Assembly: GCA_028551475.1 (NCBI GenBank)
Contig: CM052354.1
Location: forward strand, 31,209,258-31,273,257
Direction: 5' to 3'
Source of the DNA: Casuarina equisetifolia
Lineage: Eukaryota; Streptophyta; Magnoliopsida; Fagales; Casuarinaceae
DNA length: 64,000 nt
The notes below the pieces were generated by a model. That model was not told where the DNA came from. It ran no database searches and saw only the letters and a list, made by a program, of their open reading frames with translations. Made by a program: the position numbers and the translations under genes. The first letter of the stretch is position 1; each line of letters opens with the position of its first letter. Of this stretch, positions 1 to 13,976 are shown piece by piece.

Positions 1-513
1 TTTGACGTGACATGTGGATTTTAAAAGAAAATTGAATTTTTTAAATATAATGTGAATGTCAAAATTTCTCTTAAATTCCATAGTTTAATTTTATCCAATC
101 TTGAGCCTTTCTTGTGCTTCTAGATTCAGTGGTTATTTCAAGATCTTAATTGCATAAAACTTTTGGTAAATAAGTGCTTGGGAAGAAAACGTCCAAATAT
201 AAGATTAACTTTTAAACATGTTTTTCCTTTTCCGTTGTCTCTGACTTGTCTTCTACACTACACTAGACCTCACAGTCATAATTAGACACCGAACCGCCTT
301 AATTACTCATTCATTTTTCTCCTTTCCCTTTCAAACTACGGACAGCCAAACAAGTCGGTGTAAGAAAACATAGATTTTCATCCCAAACAGCAGAACTTGT
401 GTACAACAAGGCGACAAGTGAACAGCCAGAACTCCACACAAATACTGGGAGACACATCAAAGTGTCCTTATTCTCCATAACATAAAATATTCCAAGCCCA
501 AGAAGCTGCAGCT
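1..513. repeat. 3' flank of the first GST gene, copied elsewhere
   Basis: No gene is seen here. From about 180 to 513 the sequence closely matches 11320-11647 and 17690-18062, which lie just 3' of the GST second exons at 11648 and 18063. The three copies therefore belong to one duplicated unit. The part nearest the stop codon probably holds the 3' UTR and polyadenylation region of the 514-1502 gene. Confidence 0.6.
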
Positions 514-1514
<1,001 letters not shown>

Positions 1515-1569
1515 CTAGAGAATATCGAAGCAGAGAAACTCCCAGAAGATTGAATCCAACGTTGGGCAG

Positions 1570-1670
1570 CCTGTGCTTATATAGAGGCCCGGAAAGACGA
1601 CAGCTTGCGGTTTCTGAGTCGAGTCTAGGTCCTTCCGGACTCAGCTCGACGTCATTGCTTCCGTCAGCTG
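1570..1670 (-). promoter_or_regulatory. GST core promoter: TATA box and perfect as-1-like element
   Basis: Read on the minus strand, a TATATAAG box lies at about 1577-1584, some 75 bp before the ATG at 1502. The box TGACGGAAGCAATGACG lies at 1650-1666. Two intact TGACG half-sites separated by 7 bases match the as-1/ocs layout bound by TGA bZIP factors, a known arrangement in inducible GST promoters. Binding here is inferred from the motif. Confidence 0.75.
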
Positions 1671-2779
1671 GCACCAGCATATTTGGCTGATGACAACGTC
1701 AAGATCTATCTCCATATTTAATAGGTTATCGGGAAGACACGGAAGGGCCAGCTTTGGAAGAAGGATTACAGTACCAGTAAGAAACTCAATCGAACTGTCA
1801 ACGTTGCGTGCCTTCAATCTTGGACCATAACTTTATACCAAAAATGGTCAAAAAGATTAATTTGGATGGTTGAGTCATTACTCCAAAGAAGAAGTGACGA
1901 GTCGCTTGTGCCTGATCCCAGTCGGTTCAGTCTCTTTTGGTATTTTGCCATTACTTCAGCCCGCCGATGGAGTGGACCTTGTACCCTTTTAAGATATTTG
2001 TGAACCTCGATCTGACAATAGGGTGTACTTTTTTTTAATAATCCAATAGCAATGATAATGATTCTTATTAATTTATTTTTTAAAACATACATACTCATCT
2101 AATTATTAAACACTAATTAAGACATTTCAGGCAGTACTTATTCTCAAATAAACTAAATATTTATCAACAAAAAAGAGAAAAATTGATCCGCACCCATACA
2201 CACATTTTGTTGCTTACTATTTGTTAAGAATAAAGATTAGAAGTGTGGATTATATAAAGAATTTTGGTTTTATTGTAAATAATTATGTTGAACTTGATCT
2301 TCCAAGTAGAGCGTGCATTTTGTTACTTTATGTTTGTTAAGAATCACAATTAGGATTGTGGATAAAAAAAGAATTTTATTAATTAAGATTTTTTTTTTGG
2401 TGTCTAAAAATATGGGTTTGCGAAAATTGTTTAAAAATAGAGAAAGAGTCATTAAAAAAAGAAGATTTTTTTTTCAATAGTATAAAATTCTCATTAAGTT
2501 TTATTTGATGGCTTAAACTACCAATGCATGCTCAAGTAAGTGAAAGTACAATTGAAGAGATTTGAACTATGCTTACTTTGCAAAATCTTTAACACAAAAC
2601 TATTCTTGTTATCTTGATTACACCCCAAAACAAAAGAGGAATTTTAAATAATTTAGTAGTGCATAAAGTTCTCAAATGATAATATTTGAATCAAACAAAC
2701 CGTTATACCAATTAAACATGCTTATAGGGATATTTTTGCCTTAGTGTCCTACATGTCATGAAAAAATTAAGAACACTTG
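1671..2779. repeat. AT-rich upstream module repeated across the GST array
   Basis: No gene is visible. The stretch includes a module found upstream of most GST units, recognisable by variants of GTGTGCATTTTGTTGCTTAC followed by 'AATAAAGATTAGGAGTGTGG' (for example near 13080-13260, 24520-24680, 26280-26460, 41720-41800, 54370-54540 and 61800-61900). The copies are diverged and AT-rich, and no open frame is conserved between them. The module duplicated together with the genes, or it may be an old mobile element. Confidence 0.5.
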
Positions 2780-2963
2780 TAAAGGCTCCATAGCACGGAA
2801 GCCTGCGGTTTTCGAGTCTAGCCTAGGTGAGTCTGGATTTGCTCGACGTCATTGCTTCCGTCAGATGGTAACAGGAAGTCGCTGCGGCAGGGGCAAGACG
2901 AACCGAGCAGCTTTGACTGAATAATTATGGTAAAAGTAAGAAGCTAAATCAAACCATCTCGTA
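2780..2963 (-). promoter_or_regulatory. Orphan GST promoter relic with perfect as-1-like box
   Basis: The sequence matches the GST promoter module, including TGACGGAAGCAATGACG (minus strand) at 2847-2863 and the following 'CAGCTTTGACTGA' block, which contains a W-box core. No GST exon follows on the downstream side. It looks like the promoter left behind by a deleted or partial GST copy. Confidence 0.65.
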
Positions 2964-3540
2964 ATTCCTCGTAAGGACTAGTGAGCCAAATCTTTTGACT
3001 TCTATGTTATCTTCCCATTTCTTCAGCTGTCGAATTGCTCCTTTTTTGTACACATTTGTGACCCTTACATGTCACGATAAAGTGTGCATATGATTTTTTA
3101 TTGTTAGTATTAAGTAAGCCTAATGATATTTCCCCAAAAAAGATATACCAAATCATATAAAAACATGCCAAAATCAATTTATATACTATACTTAATATTT
3201 TAACTTGTTGCATCTTTTACATATAAACTTTTGTGCAAGAGAGAAAGAGTTTCCTTGGTTAATTTCATGCTCAAAGCCCCTGTTATTTAAATGAGCTTTA
3301 GCTAAGTGCATAAAGGGATGAAAAATTATAGTCGAATGGAAAGACAGAGAGAGCTTAAGATAATTGCTAATGTGTTTAATGTAATCAACATAATAGATTT
3401 TTTTAAGTGTAAACTGTTATTTAGTACTTTATATGCTGCACAAATAGAGAACAAAAAGTGTCAATAATCATTGTTGTCGTGTTTTATAATGGATCCTCAT
3501 GGCCCATTAATTGTACTGCCAGTTTTTAGAAGTGGCAGAC
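2964..3540. repeat. Duplicated non-coding block, paired with 14400-14810
   Basis: No gene is seen. About 3180-3540 matches 14430-14810 with scattered differences, including a shared 'GATCCTCATG' and the following 'CCCATTAATTGTACTGCCAG'. The two copies diverge abruptly near 3540 and 14810, so the block was duplicated as one piece. Confidence 0.65.
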
Positions 3541-4016
3541 AATGATCAGGTCCTTCTCTTCCTTGGGGCCAGCATCACCCCCTGTTACCATGGCAGCTAC
3601 TTCCTGGGGAGCCAGCCCCCACACCTTCCCCATGGGTTGGTCGCCCGTGCCTTGGGTACTTTCATGGGAATTGCGTACGTTAATTTTCTCTGTTTCTACA
3701 GGACTTAAATAAATTTGCCCCCCCAGGCCCCGCTGAGAAGACAGGATCGGTTGGGTCTAGGTCGGAGACCATGGTAGCCAAGTTCTTAGTGAACACCAAG
3801 GTGGAATTTCATGAAATGAAGGAGGAAGATAATTTCAGTGATACGGAGCTAGTTAATCATTTCAGGGATGCTCTCACTTCATTCTCATCTATAAGCATTC
3901 TGCCAAATGCAGCATATTGTTTTCATTATGGCTTAGACAGTATTCCTTTAAGAAACATATTTTTTTATGTTCTGCATGAGATATTAATGTTGTCTATAAT
4001 AAATTAAGAGGATTGT
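3541..4016. other. Unrecognised, locally GC-richer stretch
   Basis: This stretch lies between the duplicated block and the solo LTR. About 3540-3790 is clearly GC-richer than its surroundings and could be a captured fragment, but I recognise no protein in any frame. Short open frames at 3511-3708 and 3771-4007 look like chance. The ATTGT at 4012-4016 is the left target-site copy of the LTR that follows. Confidence 0.3.
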
Positions 4017-5797
4017 TGTTGAAATATATTAATATTTTGTTGATAACAAATAAGAATTATAATTATTGTTAAATTAATAAGGAAAATAATTATATTATAA
4101 TTTAATATAGTTTTTTTAAATTTTTTAAAGAAATATAAAAAGGGATATGAATAAATATTTTTCTTATTATTTCTTTATAAGAAAATTAACTTGTAAATTT
4201 TCTTGTAGGAGAAAATAATATGAAAAATATGTTAAAGCCCACAACCAGAAGGCGTGGACGCGACCCCACTGCATGCACACGATCCAGATCCGAGCCCGTG
4301 CGCGCGACTCAGATCCAGTCTGCGTGCGCGACCCGACAGAAGCTCGCGACACGCGAGGGTGCGCTCGACCCAGCTCGCCCCCGCTACCCGCGATGCATGA
4401 CCCGAACCAGCAACGCTACCCGTTCTCCAGCCGCTCTGCGCCGCCACCTAAAAGCTCAAAATTGACCGCCGGAAGCAGTTTAGATGACAAAAAAAAATGG
4501 CAGAAATCCGAATTTATTGGATATTATAACATTTATGTGAAGATAAATCAATGACCCACTACTCAGAGAGGATCGAATTGAAACAACTAAGGTGTTCTTC
4601 ACAACCTGCGACCTAATTGATTGAAAGAGAAATTGGAAGCATTTTTGAGTGTTTAAGAAGCCTAAATAATAGGTCTTTATTGAAAAAAGAAGCCTATTTA
4701 TTTATCTAAAACCAATTCACAAAGAATTGATTCAAGATTGAAAGGAATTGAGGAAGATTTTAGTGAAATCCATATTCTGACCCATTAACCCGTACTTGGC
4801 TCCGCGGGATCCGAATTGCAAAATTAAACATTGAGCCAAAACGACAGCGTTTTGAATAGGGCTTTTGAGTGAAACGAAGACACAAACACAGCCCGATTCT
4901 TACCTCCAACGGGAAGAAGAACGGAAAGAGAGAAAGGGAGAAAGTGGGAGATCAACTGATCTTTGAAGTGAAAGGTGAGTCTCTTGATGCTATGTAAGAG
5001 CTCGAAATTTGATTGTTTGATAGAGAACGAAAATTAGAGAAGCTAAGTGTTCTTGAAGTGAAATTTCATCAATCTTCTCTCGAGCTCATCAAGTTCATCA
5101 AGCTTACGAAATCACTCGGTGATTCTACTCTAGGCTCATTAATGCTTCGGTATTCTTGATTCGGGTGAATAGTGCTAGGGTTTGAGAAATTGGGGCTTTT
5201 GTCCATATCACTCTATATCAAGTATCTAGCGCTTATATGAAGTTTAGGAAATCAGTTTTTTCTTCAATTCATATCAACATTGAGCTGATTTGATTCGGGT
5301 GAACAGTGCTAGGATTTGTGAACAGGGTTTTGGTTCATGTGAATTTGGGACTTTTGTCCATATTACTCTGTATTAAGTATCTAGTACTGATTTGAAGCAT
5401 CTTAACTGTAATTTGTATGTCTTGCAGGTGCTGAGTTCGAAATTGTATTTAAAATTGTTGATTATTGTTTAAATTATTGGGGAGAGAATTTGTAACTGGA
5501 ACTAAACTATTGGTTATCCTTGTAACTAGGCTTGAGGGATTGGTTATCCCTTGTAATCAATTAGTTAATTGATTGGCAAGTGACTCTTGCAAGTTGTTGC
5601 TAGAGTGGGGTGGAGTAGGTGCCTAGGTTATTTGGGCCGAACTACCTTTCAAAAATACTTGTCTTTGTGTTATTGTATTCTGTGTAAGTTATTTATTTGC
5701 TGGCATAAAATTGATTCACATAGATAAAATGAAAAAGACGAAAAAAATCTTGTGAAACTTAATTCACCCCCCTCTTAGGTTGCTCTAGGATCCAACA
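4017..5797. mobile_element. Probable 1.78-kb solo LTR upstream of WDR55
   Basis: The element begins TGTTGAAAT and ends GATCCAACA, so it has the TG...CA termini of an LTR. It is flanked by an identical 5-bp target-site duplication, ATTGT, at 4012-4016 and 5798-5802. The right part contains the 'CTTGTAATC'-type U5 sequence and a terminal 'TTCACCCCCCTCTTAGG' typical of plant Copia LTRs. No internal retrotransposon domains and no second LTR are present, which fits recombination to a solo LTR. An unusual GC-rich part lies at about 4240-4450. The element ends about 220 bp before the WDR55 start codon. Confidence 0.75.
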
Positions 5798-6015
5798 ATT
5801 GTGAACTTTATCCTCTTGTATTTGTACCTGTCTTAGGATCATGATTTATATGGAACAATTGTTTCAATCTTAAAGACCATGCTTTAAACATAAGCTGTGC
5901 CGTTATGTTTGTCACTTTCTTTGTATCTGATCTGCTCGTTGTGAACAGTCCGATTAAATTTATCTTGGTCATGCTGCGTTGTTAAGATCTTTGCTGTGAA
6001 AAGCAAGCGGAGAAG

Positions 6016-8397
6016 ATGGAGATAAACTTGGGGAGACTTGCTTTCGACATAGATTTTCATCCTCACAGGGAACTTGTGACTGCCGGACTCATAAATGGTG
6101 ACCTTCACCTTTACTCTTACTCCGCTTCTTCCTTGCCTCAGAGCCTCCTCCAACTTTGTGCGCACACCGAGTCTTGCAGAGCTGTTAGATTCATCAACGA
6201 CGGAAATGGTAATTCCATATATTCTCCTTTTTCTTTCCTTTGCATCTACTCTTATTTCTTCTCTACTGGAGTGAGTAATGAGAGCCGGCCGTTGATTTCT
6301 CTCAGCTATAGCCACTGCTTCTCCGGACCGCTCAATTCTTGCCACTGATGTCAAGACTGGATCACCCATTGCTCGTCTTGAAGATGCCCATGGGTGGGTG
6401 CTCTGTTTCTCTTATTTTGTGTTATGTGCTATTTCTTTTGCCCTGCTAATACGTTTGTCTTGTGTGGCAGCGACGCAATCAATAAGTTAATAAACTTGAG
6501 CGAAACAACCATCGCCACAGGTGACGATGAAGGGTGTATCAAGGTGTGGGATACTAGACAACGGTCTTGCTGCAATTCCTTTGATGCTCATTGCGATTAT
6601 GTTTCTGATTTGACCTTTGCTTCTGATTCCTCCAGACTCTTGGCTACTAGGTACGTCCTCACACAATCACTATCCTATCTCACTCCCTCTTTTAGTGTCC
6701 TTTCTTTTCTTTTTTTTTTTTCCTTTTGTTTTTGATAGCATGTAAAACTCTAAACTTTCATTTTCTCCTTTCTGTTTTCAAGTGGAGACGGGACTCTTTC
6801 TGTTTGCAATCTTCGAGGAAATAAAGTAGGCTTCTTCATGATTACGCTTTTGCTGGATCTATTTGCTAATTGTTCAATACGCGCTACTTACAGTTACTTT
6901 GGATTAAACTCGTTCTCTGTTGATTTTACAGGTCCAGGCCCAGTCTGAGTTCTCTGAAGATGAGTTACTCTCGGTTGTTATCATGAAGGTGCCTTTTTCT
7001 TATTTTTAGACTGCTTTCTGCTCACTCGTATCATGTGGGGCAATGGGTAGTGTCATTTGGTGCCGCATGGTGTGCACAAATTTAGCATTAGATGTTGGGA
7101 AACTGATTTCCTTTTTCACAAGAAGTTGGAACTTCTGCGAGAACAATGATAAAATAAACAAGGGCAGTAAATTTCAATTTCAAAACATGGGTCATTGGTG
7201 TATCGACTCATGGCATTTATCAGATGTAAATTGCCTGCTTCCTGCAATTTTTCGTTCCACCCATCATGCCTTTCCACTTGCAGTGCCCTCCAAAAATCTT
7301 TTTGAAGGGGGGGAAAAAAACAAATGAAAATAAATGTTTCTCTTGAAACTGGATAACTTAGTCTGGGAATCATATGATGGTTCAGATTATTCCTTACAAA
7401 GAGATAGTTCAAAGCCTGGCTGTGCTAAGTTAATGTGTTTAACATGTATTATGATATATGTTACTTTTGATGATTTATTTATTTTATTGTGATGGTCAGA
7501 ATGGTAAGAAAGTTGTTTGTGGATCACAAACTGGAACTCTATTGCTGTATTCATGGGGGTACTTCAAGGATTGCAGGTATATTATATTACGTCTGACTAA
7601 TGGATAAGTGCCTTAATTTGTTGGAGAGAAGTAAAGTATCTCTGTTTCTTCTCTTTCAACTATTCAATTTTCATCTTGGTGACTCTGATTTTCAGTGATC
7701 GCTTTGTTGGTCTCTCTCCAAACTCGATTGATGCATTGTTGAAGGTGAGTTGCTGTTACTGCATTTTAGCATCTTTATTTTCCCCAGCTTAGGAAGGATA
7801 TTGCTTTATTAAAACCTTTTAAACTGATTGTGCCAGCTTGATGAAGATAGAATCATCACTGGATCTGAGAATGGGCTCATAAGGTGAGAGGTCATGCAGT
7901 ATAGGGTGAACTGCCCTGTTTTGCCAGTTTACAATATTTGATGTAATGATTCTATTATTTCATGCCATCAATTAAACTTCTATTTATTTTTGGTTTAGCC
8001 TGGTAGGCATATTGCCTAACAGAGTCATTCAGCCAATAGCAGAGCACTCAGAGTATCCGGTGGAGCGCCTTGGTAATTTCTTTTTCCTTGGAATAGAATT
8101 AATTGTTCTTTCACTAAGTGGTTCTATTGGTTGACCCCATTTGATAGTTGGATGTATGCTGTGCTTGAATTGTTGCGTGGTATCTACTGCCTATAAGATT
8201 TTTTAGTTTTGTTAGTTTTTTGCAACAAAATGGCCAATCAATCCCATTCTTAATAGTAGATCTTCTCATACCGTGTCAATGGCCTATGAGCACTTCTTAA
8301 AGTTATTAACATGTGATTTTGCTTGGTCTTGTAGCATTTTCACATGATAGAAAGTTCCTTGGCAGTATAGCTCATGATCAGATGTTGAAGGTTTGGA

Positions 8398-8450
<53 letters not shown>

Positions 8451-9448
8451 TAAGTTCATTTAACACATATGAATTTGGTTAAGTTCATTTGTTATTACAT
8501 AATTGTGAATTCATATGGAGTGGACTGGTCTAATGGGTTCGCATCTGACGTAGTAGTTGTATGTGTTACAAGCATCATATTGACTCCCCTTATAATTTTG
8601 TTTTGTGCAGCTGTGGGATTTGGATGATATATTGCAAGGTTCCGGAGAAACTATCACGAGTCAGGCTGCCATGGCGGGCAGTGATAGTGATGATATGGAT
8701 ATGGAAGCTAGTCCTCCAAAGAGTAACAAAGGTATGCTCGGTCTCTTACAGAATTGTCATGTGATCTAATTAAGTCTGATGCTTTTCGTCTATTCAATGA
8801 TAAGTGGTATTTACTGGACGTTTGGCTCAATTACTACATGTCTTGCTAAAATAGTTTATCCTTAATTAAGAATCAATTTCACCGGCCTTAATTTAAACCA
8901 ATGCATTTAAAGATTTTTCGAAAAGATTTCTTCTTAATGATTTGAAAATCATGATTGTCCTGAATAATTTTGTTCTAATCAATGTTAAGGGGTGCAGGGG
9001 TTAGGTCTGCAGCTTAAAGCTTTGTACACCCTTGTATCCCTTTTGGATGTTTCCCAAGCTTAATGAACCCCAAGACAATGATTGGGGGTCATTATGGCAA
9101 CTGGTTAAATCAGTCAAATTGGCTTACATGCTCCAACATTTTGATATGATTGCTTGAGTTACTATTCACGTTTCTGTCTGTGATAAGTTAAAGAAGCGAA
9201 GACAAGTAGGCTCGTTCGCTAGGAGTTAGGATTTGATTTGTGTGGTAGACCCTGTTGGTAAATAATTGTTGGTAATTTCGTCCTCTTTACTAGTCGAATC
9301 AATCTGATGGATGAACCATTCTTCATTGATCAGATTGTGTTGACGTGTATTTGATTTGAAATTTCAATCTTTTACAGGAACCAAGAGAAAAAGTTCAAGT
9401 AAAGGGAATGATTTTAGTGGTTCAAACAGTTTTTTTGCGGATATTTAG
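6016..9448 (+). CDS. WDR55: WDR55-type WD40 repeat protein, 351 aa, 12 exons
   Basis: Twelve exons join in frame with GT-AG introns: 6016-6208, 6306-6393, 6471-6650, 6783-6825, 6932-6988, 7500-7576, 7696-7744, 7837-7883, 7999-8072, 8335-8390, 8611-8731 and 9378-9448. The product is 351 aa, close to the length of plant WDR55 proteins. It forms a seven-bladed beta-propeller. WD-like strands include ATGDDEGCIKVWDTR, ending in a WDxR motif at residues 120-123 as found in proteins that bind the DDB1-CUL4 ubiquitin ligase, and SIAHDQMLKLWDLDD near residue 290. An acidic stretch (SDSDDMDME), then a basic Ser/Lys stretch and the ending SFFADI form the C-terminus. WDR55 proteins are nuclear or nucleolar and act in ribosome biogenesis and, in Arabidopsis, in embryo and gametophyte development. 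No breaks were found. It is the only gene on the plus strand. Confidence 0.94.
8398..8450. repeat. Compound microsatellite (CT)n(AT)n(GT)n in WDR55 intron 10
   Basis: A run of CT repeats passes into AT repeats and then about 12 GT repeats, beginning just inside the intron after the exon that ends at 8390. It should be length-variable between individuals. Confidence 0.9.
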
Positions 9449-10139
9449 GCAGAAGGTGTCATAAATCTTCTGTGGTTTCATCTCAAAGTTCCATACAAGA
9501 GGTTTCGCTTAAAAAGATTTACTTCAGAGTTCCATTTGTATCCCAAAGGCCGAGCGTCGTAATTCTCCCCTTCCATTTCCAGGGAGATTTTGTTGGTTTT
9601 TTTAAGAGGATTATGAAGAATGTGATTTGTTATAGATACTTGTTTTACAGACATCTATTTCAATGGCAGGTGGATAGCATTTTGGCCGTGGCTGAAGATC
9701 CATCATCAACCAAGACATAGAGATGCATTCATGTTAGTAACCAAGAAATCCACCAACAACCAAGGGGTAACTTAATCTCGATATTAAACAACCAATAGGT
9801 TCTTTCAATTTAGCCTCTGCCAACCTATGGCAACCAGTACTAGATTTGGGTCATGGCTTAACCACGGATCTCCCCTTGCGAAGATGCAGCATCAGTGCAT
9901 AACCTACCATTCTAGCCTTACAAATAAACGAGTAGAAGTTTCTTCTTTATACCTAGAGAAATTGATCACCCTTTGCTACTGTGTTGATTTTTCACAACCT
10001 TTAGTTCCAGCAACGTATGTAACATTTCAATCAACCATTTAACAAAATTTCTCAAGTCAGATGGTTCCCTTCTATAATAAACACCTTACTGTCAACAAGG
10101 TGGTTATGACACAAACGTCGCTTGACTGATTGTAACAAA
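9449..10139. other. 3' flank of WDR55, no gene recognised
   Basis: The first few hundred bases probably hold the WDR55 3' UTR. I see no convincing protein, RNA gene or mobile-element end in the rest. Short open frames at 9472-9720 and 9827-10042 show no recognisable family. Confidence 0.5.
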
Positions 10140-10590
10140 AATGATATCCCTGAAAGACCTGGTCCAGAGATGCCGACAAGCTGAACATGATGACTGTCCA
10201 GTGAGTATGGCTCTGCTACAAGCCACCTCCTCTTACATCCACCAAGTTAATCTTCAACTCACTAGAGTAGACGGCAAGGCCCAAGGAGATCACAGTAACA
10301 GGCATTATGAAACTCTCTTCCACAAAGGCAGGGCCAGAGGCACCTAACTTAAGATCTACTTGTGGATCTTGTTCTTCGACCTGACCTGAGCAGTCTTCTG
10401 AGTAGTAAAAGCTAGGATCCTTGGTTGGAGGGGTTTCCACACGGTCTTCAAATTCCCATAGAGGCAATCCTCCATGGATGCTGGACTCTCAGCTCTGCAA
10501 CAGACTGTGAAATGGGTTCCAATCCTTGCGATAACATAAATGCATTCAAGCTTTCCACTTGATCTGAACGAGTCATAAATTAACTCAACT
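10140..10590 (-). pseudogene. Captured fragment of a conserved gene, possibly TRAPPII subunit TRS130-like
   Basis: Minus-strand translation gives protein-like text that breaks between frames: QVESLNAFMLSQGLEP (about 10520-10565), then GLPLWEFEDRVETPPTKDPS (about 10410-10470), KINLVDVRGGG (about 10215-10250), and in another frame AEPYSLDSHHVQLVGISGPG (about 10155-10215). The text is too coherent for chance, but it has at least two frame breaks and a stop and no flanking exons. It resembles my recollection of the C-terminal half of the plant TRAPPII tethering subunit TRS130/TRAPPC10. I hold that identity weakly. Confidence 0.4.
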
Positions 10591-10599
10591 GTTACAACA

Positions 10600-10840
10600 T
10601 GACTGGAGATGGAGATACGAAGTGTGCATTCACTTTGTATTGCCAATGTACTCATATGGGTTATGAAAAAGGATGCAAGCGATGGAGAGTAGGAGACATC
10701 TCCATTACTTCAAAAGCAATGATTAAAAAGGACAAACAAATAAAGCAAGTATTAAAGAAAGAGAAAGGGCCCAGAAGACTCCGTCCACAATCTAAAAGTT
10801 GACCATAAGATATGTGAATGAATAATTATCCAATACATGT
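10600..10840 (-). pseudogene. Orphan GST intron relic without exons
   Basis: The stretch closely matches the GST intron, for example 19945-20165. It shares 'GCATTCACTTTGTATT', the following 'CATATGGGTTATGAAAAAGG' and 'TTGACCATAAGATATGTG'. No second exon lies below it and no first exon above it, so only the middle of a GST copy survives. It directly adjoins the captured fragment at 10140-10590. Confidence 0.7.
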
Positions 10841-11647
10841 TGCTAGAGAAGAAGTGGTGAGTCCCTTCTAGCTTGTCCCAGTCGGTTCTAGTTCTTCTTT
10901 TTAGACATTTGTGACCTTCATCTAATAATTTTTTAATTAAGACATTTTTATTATGTTTAAAAATGAGTTTTTAGAAAATTGTTTAAAAATGTGTTGTCTC
11001 AGTTGTTAAATCGATATACTTATTATAGAAACATAGCCATTATGGGATAAATACCAAGTGCTTATAAGCCATGGACGGCTAGTGAAGAACAGATGCAATT
11101 TTCGTCTAGAATCTCTTATCTTCCACGTATATAAGGGTACTCTTTGATGTGATATATTAGTTTTAAAAGATATAATGGATTTTTTAAATATGATATGAGC
11201 GTTAGAATTTCATTTTAATCCCATAGTTTAATTTTATCAAATCTTGAGCTTTTCGTGTGCTTGTAGAGTAAGAGTGGTAATTCCAAGATCTTTATAGGAT
11301 AAACTTTTGGTAAATAAGTTCTTTGGAAAGGAAACGTCGAGAGAAAGAAAGACAAATAAGATTAGCTACTAAACTTGCCTTTTCTTATCTATTGTCTCTG
11401 ATTTATCTTTTTCCCTAGACTTCATTGTAATAATTAGACATCGGACCGTCTTAATTAGTCATCCATTTTTCTCCTTCCCCTTTCAAACTAAAGACAGCCG
11501 CACCACAATTCGGTGTTAGAAGAAAACATAGATTTTCATTCCAAACAGCAAACATCAACAGCGGAACTCCATACAAAACCCTGGAGTACACATCAAAGTG
11601 TCCTTATTCTCGATAACAAAATATTCCAAGCCGAAGAAGCTGCGGCT
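10841..11647. repeat. Spacer and 3' flank of the 11648 GST gene
   Basis: No gene is seen. About 10850-11010 resembles the array-wide upstream module (compare 22200-22380), and 11040-11647 matches 1-513 and 17540-18062. The duplicated unit thus includes several hundred bases 3' of the gene. Confidence 0.55.
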
Positions 11648-12637
<990 letters not shown>

Positions 12638-12664
12638 CTAAGCAGGGAAGGACGACTTCGACTG

Positions 12665-12756
12665 CGTGCGCTTATAAAGTCCCGTAAAGACGACAGCTTG
12701 CGGTTTGAGAGTCGAGTCTAGGTCCTCCCGGACTCTATGTCATTGCTTCCGTCAGA
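12665..12756 (-). promoter_or_regulatory. GST core promoter: TATA box and as-1-like element
   Basis: The TATA box TTTATAAG (minus strand) lies at about 12671-12679, some 60 bp before the ATG. The as-1-like box TGACGGAAGCAATGACA is at 12738-12754. Its first half-site is intact and the second is TGACA. Confidence 0.7.
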
Positions 12757-13649
12757 TGGCAGAAAACAACGTCAAAATCTATGCCCGTATTTAATAGGTT
12801 GTTGAGAAGATACCAAAGGGCCAGCTTTGGACGAAGGATTACAGTACAGGTAAGAAACCAAATCGAGCTGTCAACGTTGCTTATCTTCAATTTTGGACCC
12901 TAACTTTCAAACAAAACTGGTCAAAAAGATTAATCTGGGCAGTGGAGTCAATATTCCACAGGGGAATTTCTCGGTCCCTTCTGGCTGCTCCCAGTCGGCT
13001 CCACCTTTTATGGTATTTTGTCGTTACTTCAGCCCGCCGACGGAATAGTCCTGATTCTTTTTTAATACATCTGTGAACGTCAATCTAATAATAGAGCTTG
13101 CTTTTTTTAATAATCTTTTGACTTTCGTGGTATTTTCCATTTCTTCAGCTGTTGAATTGCTGCGTCTTTTATACACATTTGTGACCCTTAGATGTCATAT
13201 AGACTGTGTCTCTGGTTGCTTACTGTTAAGAATAAAGATTATGAGATATTATTTGTTGTTATAGTAATTTTTGTAGTACTGAAATATGTCTTTTTATTTT
13301 TGTATTTTATTTTTTATTAATTTAATTTATTATTTTACTTAAGATAAAATAAAAAATTAGGATAGTGAAGAAAAAGAAATTAAATTTTATTGCCTAAACC
13401 AGAATAACATAGCTTGTGTACATCCCAAGTGGCAGAAAAGCCAATACTAGTTACAAATCTTAATGGGAACGACATCTCGAGTGGGATCAAGTGTCCTTAT
13501 TCTTGATAACGTAGGAATAGAACACATGCACTTCAGCTGTAACTCAAAAGGCCAAGAAAATCCAAAGGGAAAAGGCAAAAGAAGAATAAGAAAAAGAAAT
13601 AGAAGGGTCTACAAGTTCGATGCACACAATGACACTTCCACACTGGCCT
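12757..13649. repeat. Upstream module between GST units
   Basis: No gene is seen. The order of blocks follows 1690-2300: the 'GGCCAGCTTTGGA' block, a 'GGTCAAAAAGATTAAT' block, then an AT-rich module. From about 13400 the sequence turns into the 3' flank typical of group C genes (compare 43080-43320), which leads into the exon fragment at 13650. Confidence 0.5.
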
Positions 13650-13976
13650 TTACTTCACGCCAAGCATCTTCCTATGCTAGAGGCCATGCTCGTAAGCCTT
13701 TTTATGGTCAGGAAGGGCTTCCGCTACAGACTCTCCTTTCAGACACCTTTTTGCCCATTGAATGATCTTGGGGCACTCGGCTTCTACGCTGAGTTTCCGA
13801 AGGTCTCGACGGCCAAGAACCAACTATAGAACCCAATGAAAGCTAAATCCACGAAGCCGAGGCTTTCACCCCCGAAGTAAGGCTTATCACGGAGCTCTCC
13901 TTCCAATGTGTTAAAGGCTTCGATGAAGTCACTCCTTGCTGTCTCCTCTTCTCCTTTGGTGCTCCATATCCTCCAT
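13650..13976 (-). pseudogene. GST pseudogene, second exon only
   Basis: The minus strand reads RIWSTKGEE, then DKPYFGGE, then GFVDLAFIGFYSWF, clearly a tau GST second exon. A one-base deletion after ETFG shifts the frame, and an in-frame TAG stands near the C-terminus before MLGVK and the TAA at 13650-13652. The first few codons of the exon are missing. The sequence beyond 13976 is unrelated and holds no intron or first exon. Confidence 0.85.

Noticed and set aside
4220..4554. Open frames in a GC-rich patch
   Set aside because: They lie inside the solo LTR, and overlapping frames in both directions show a composition effect.
5884..6369. 161-codon open frame on the minus strand
   Set aside because: It lies opposite WDR55 exons 1 and 2 and the intron between them, and shows no recognisable motif.
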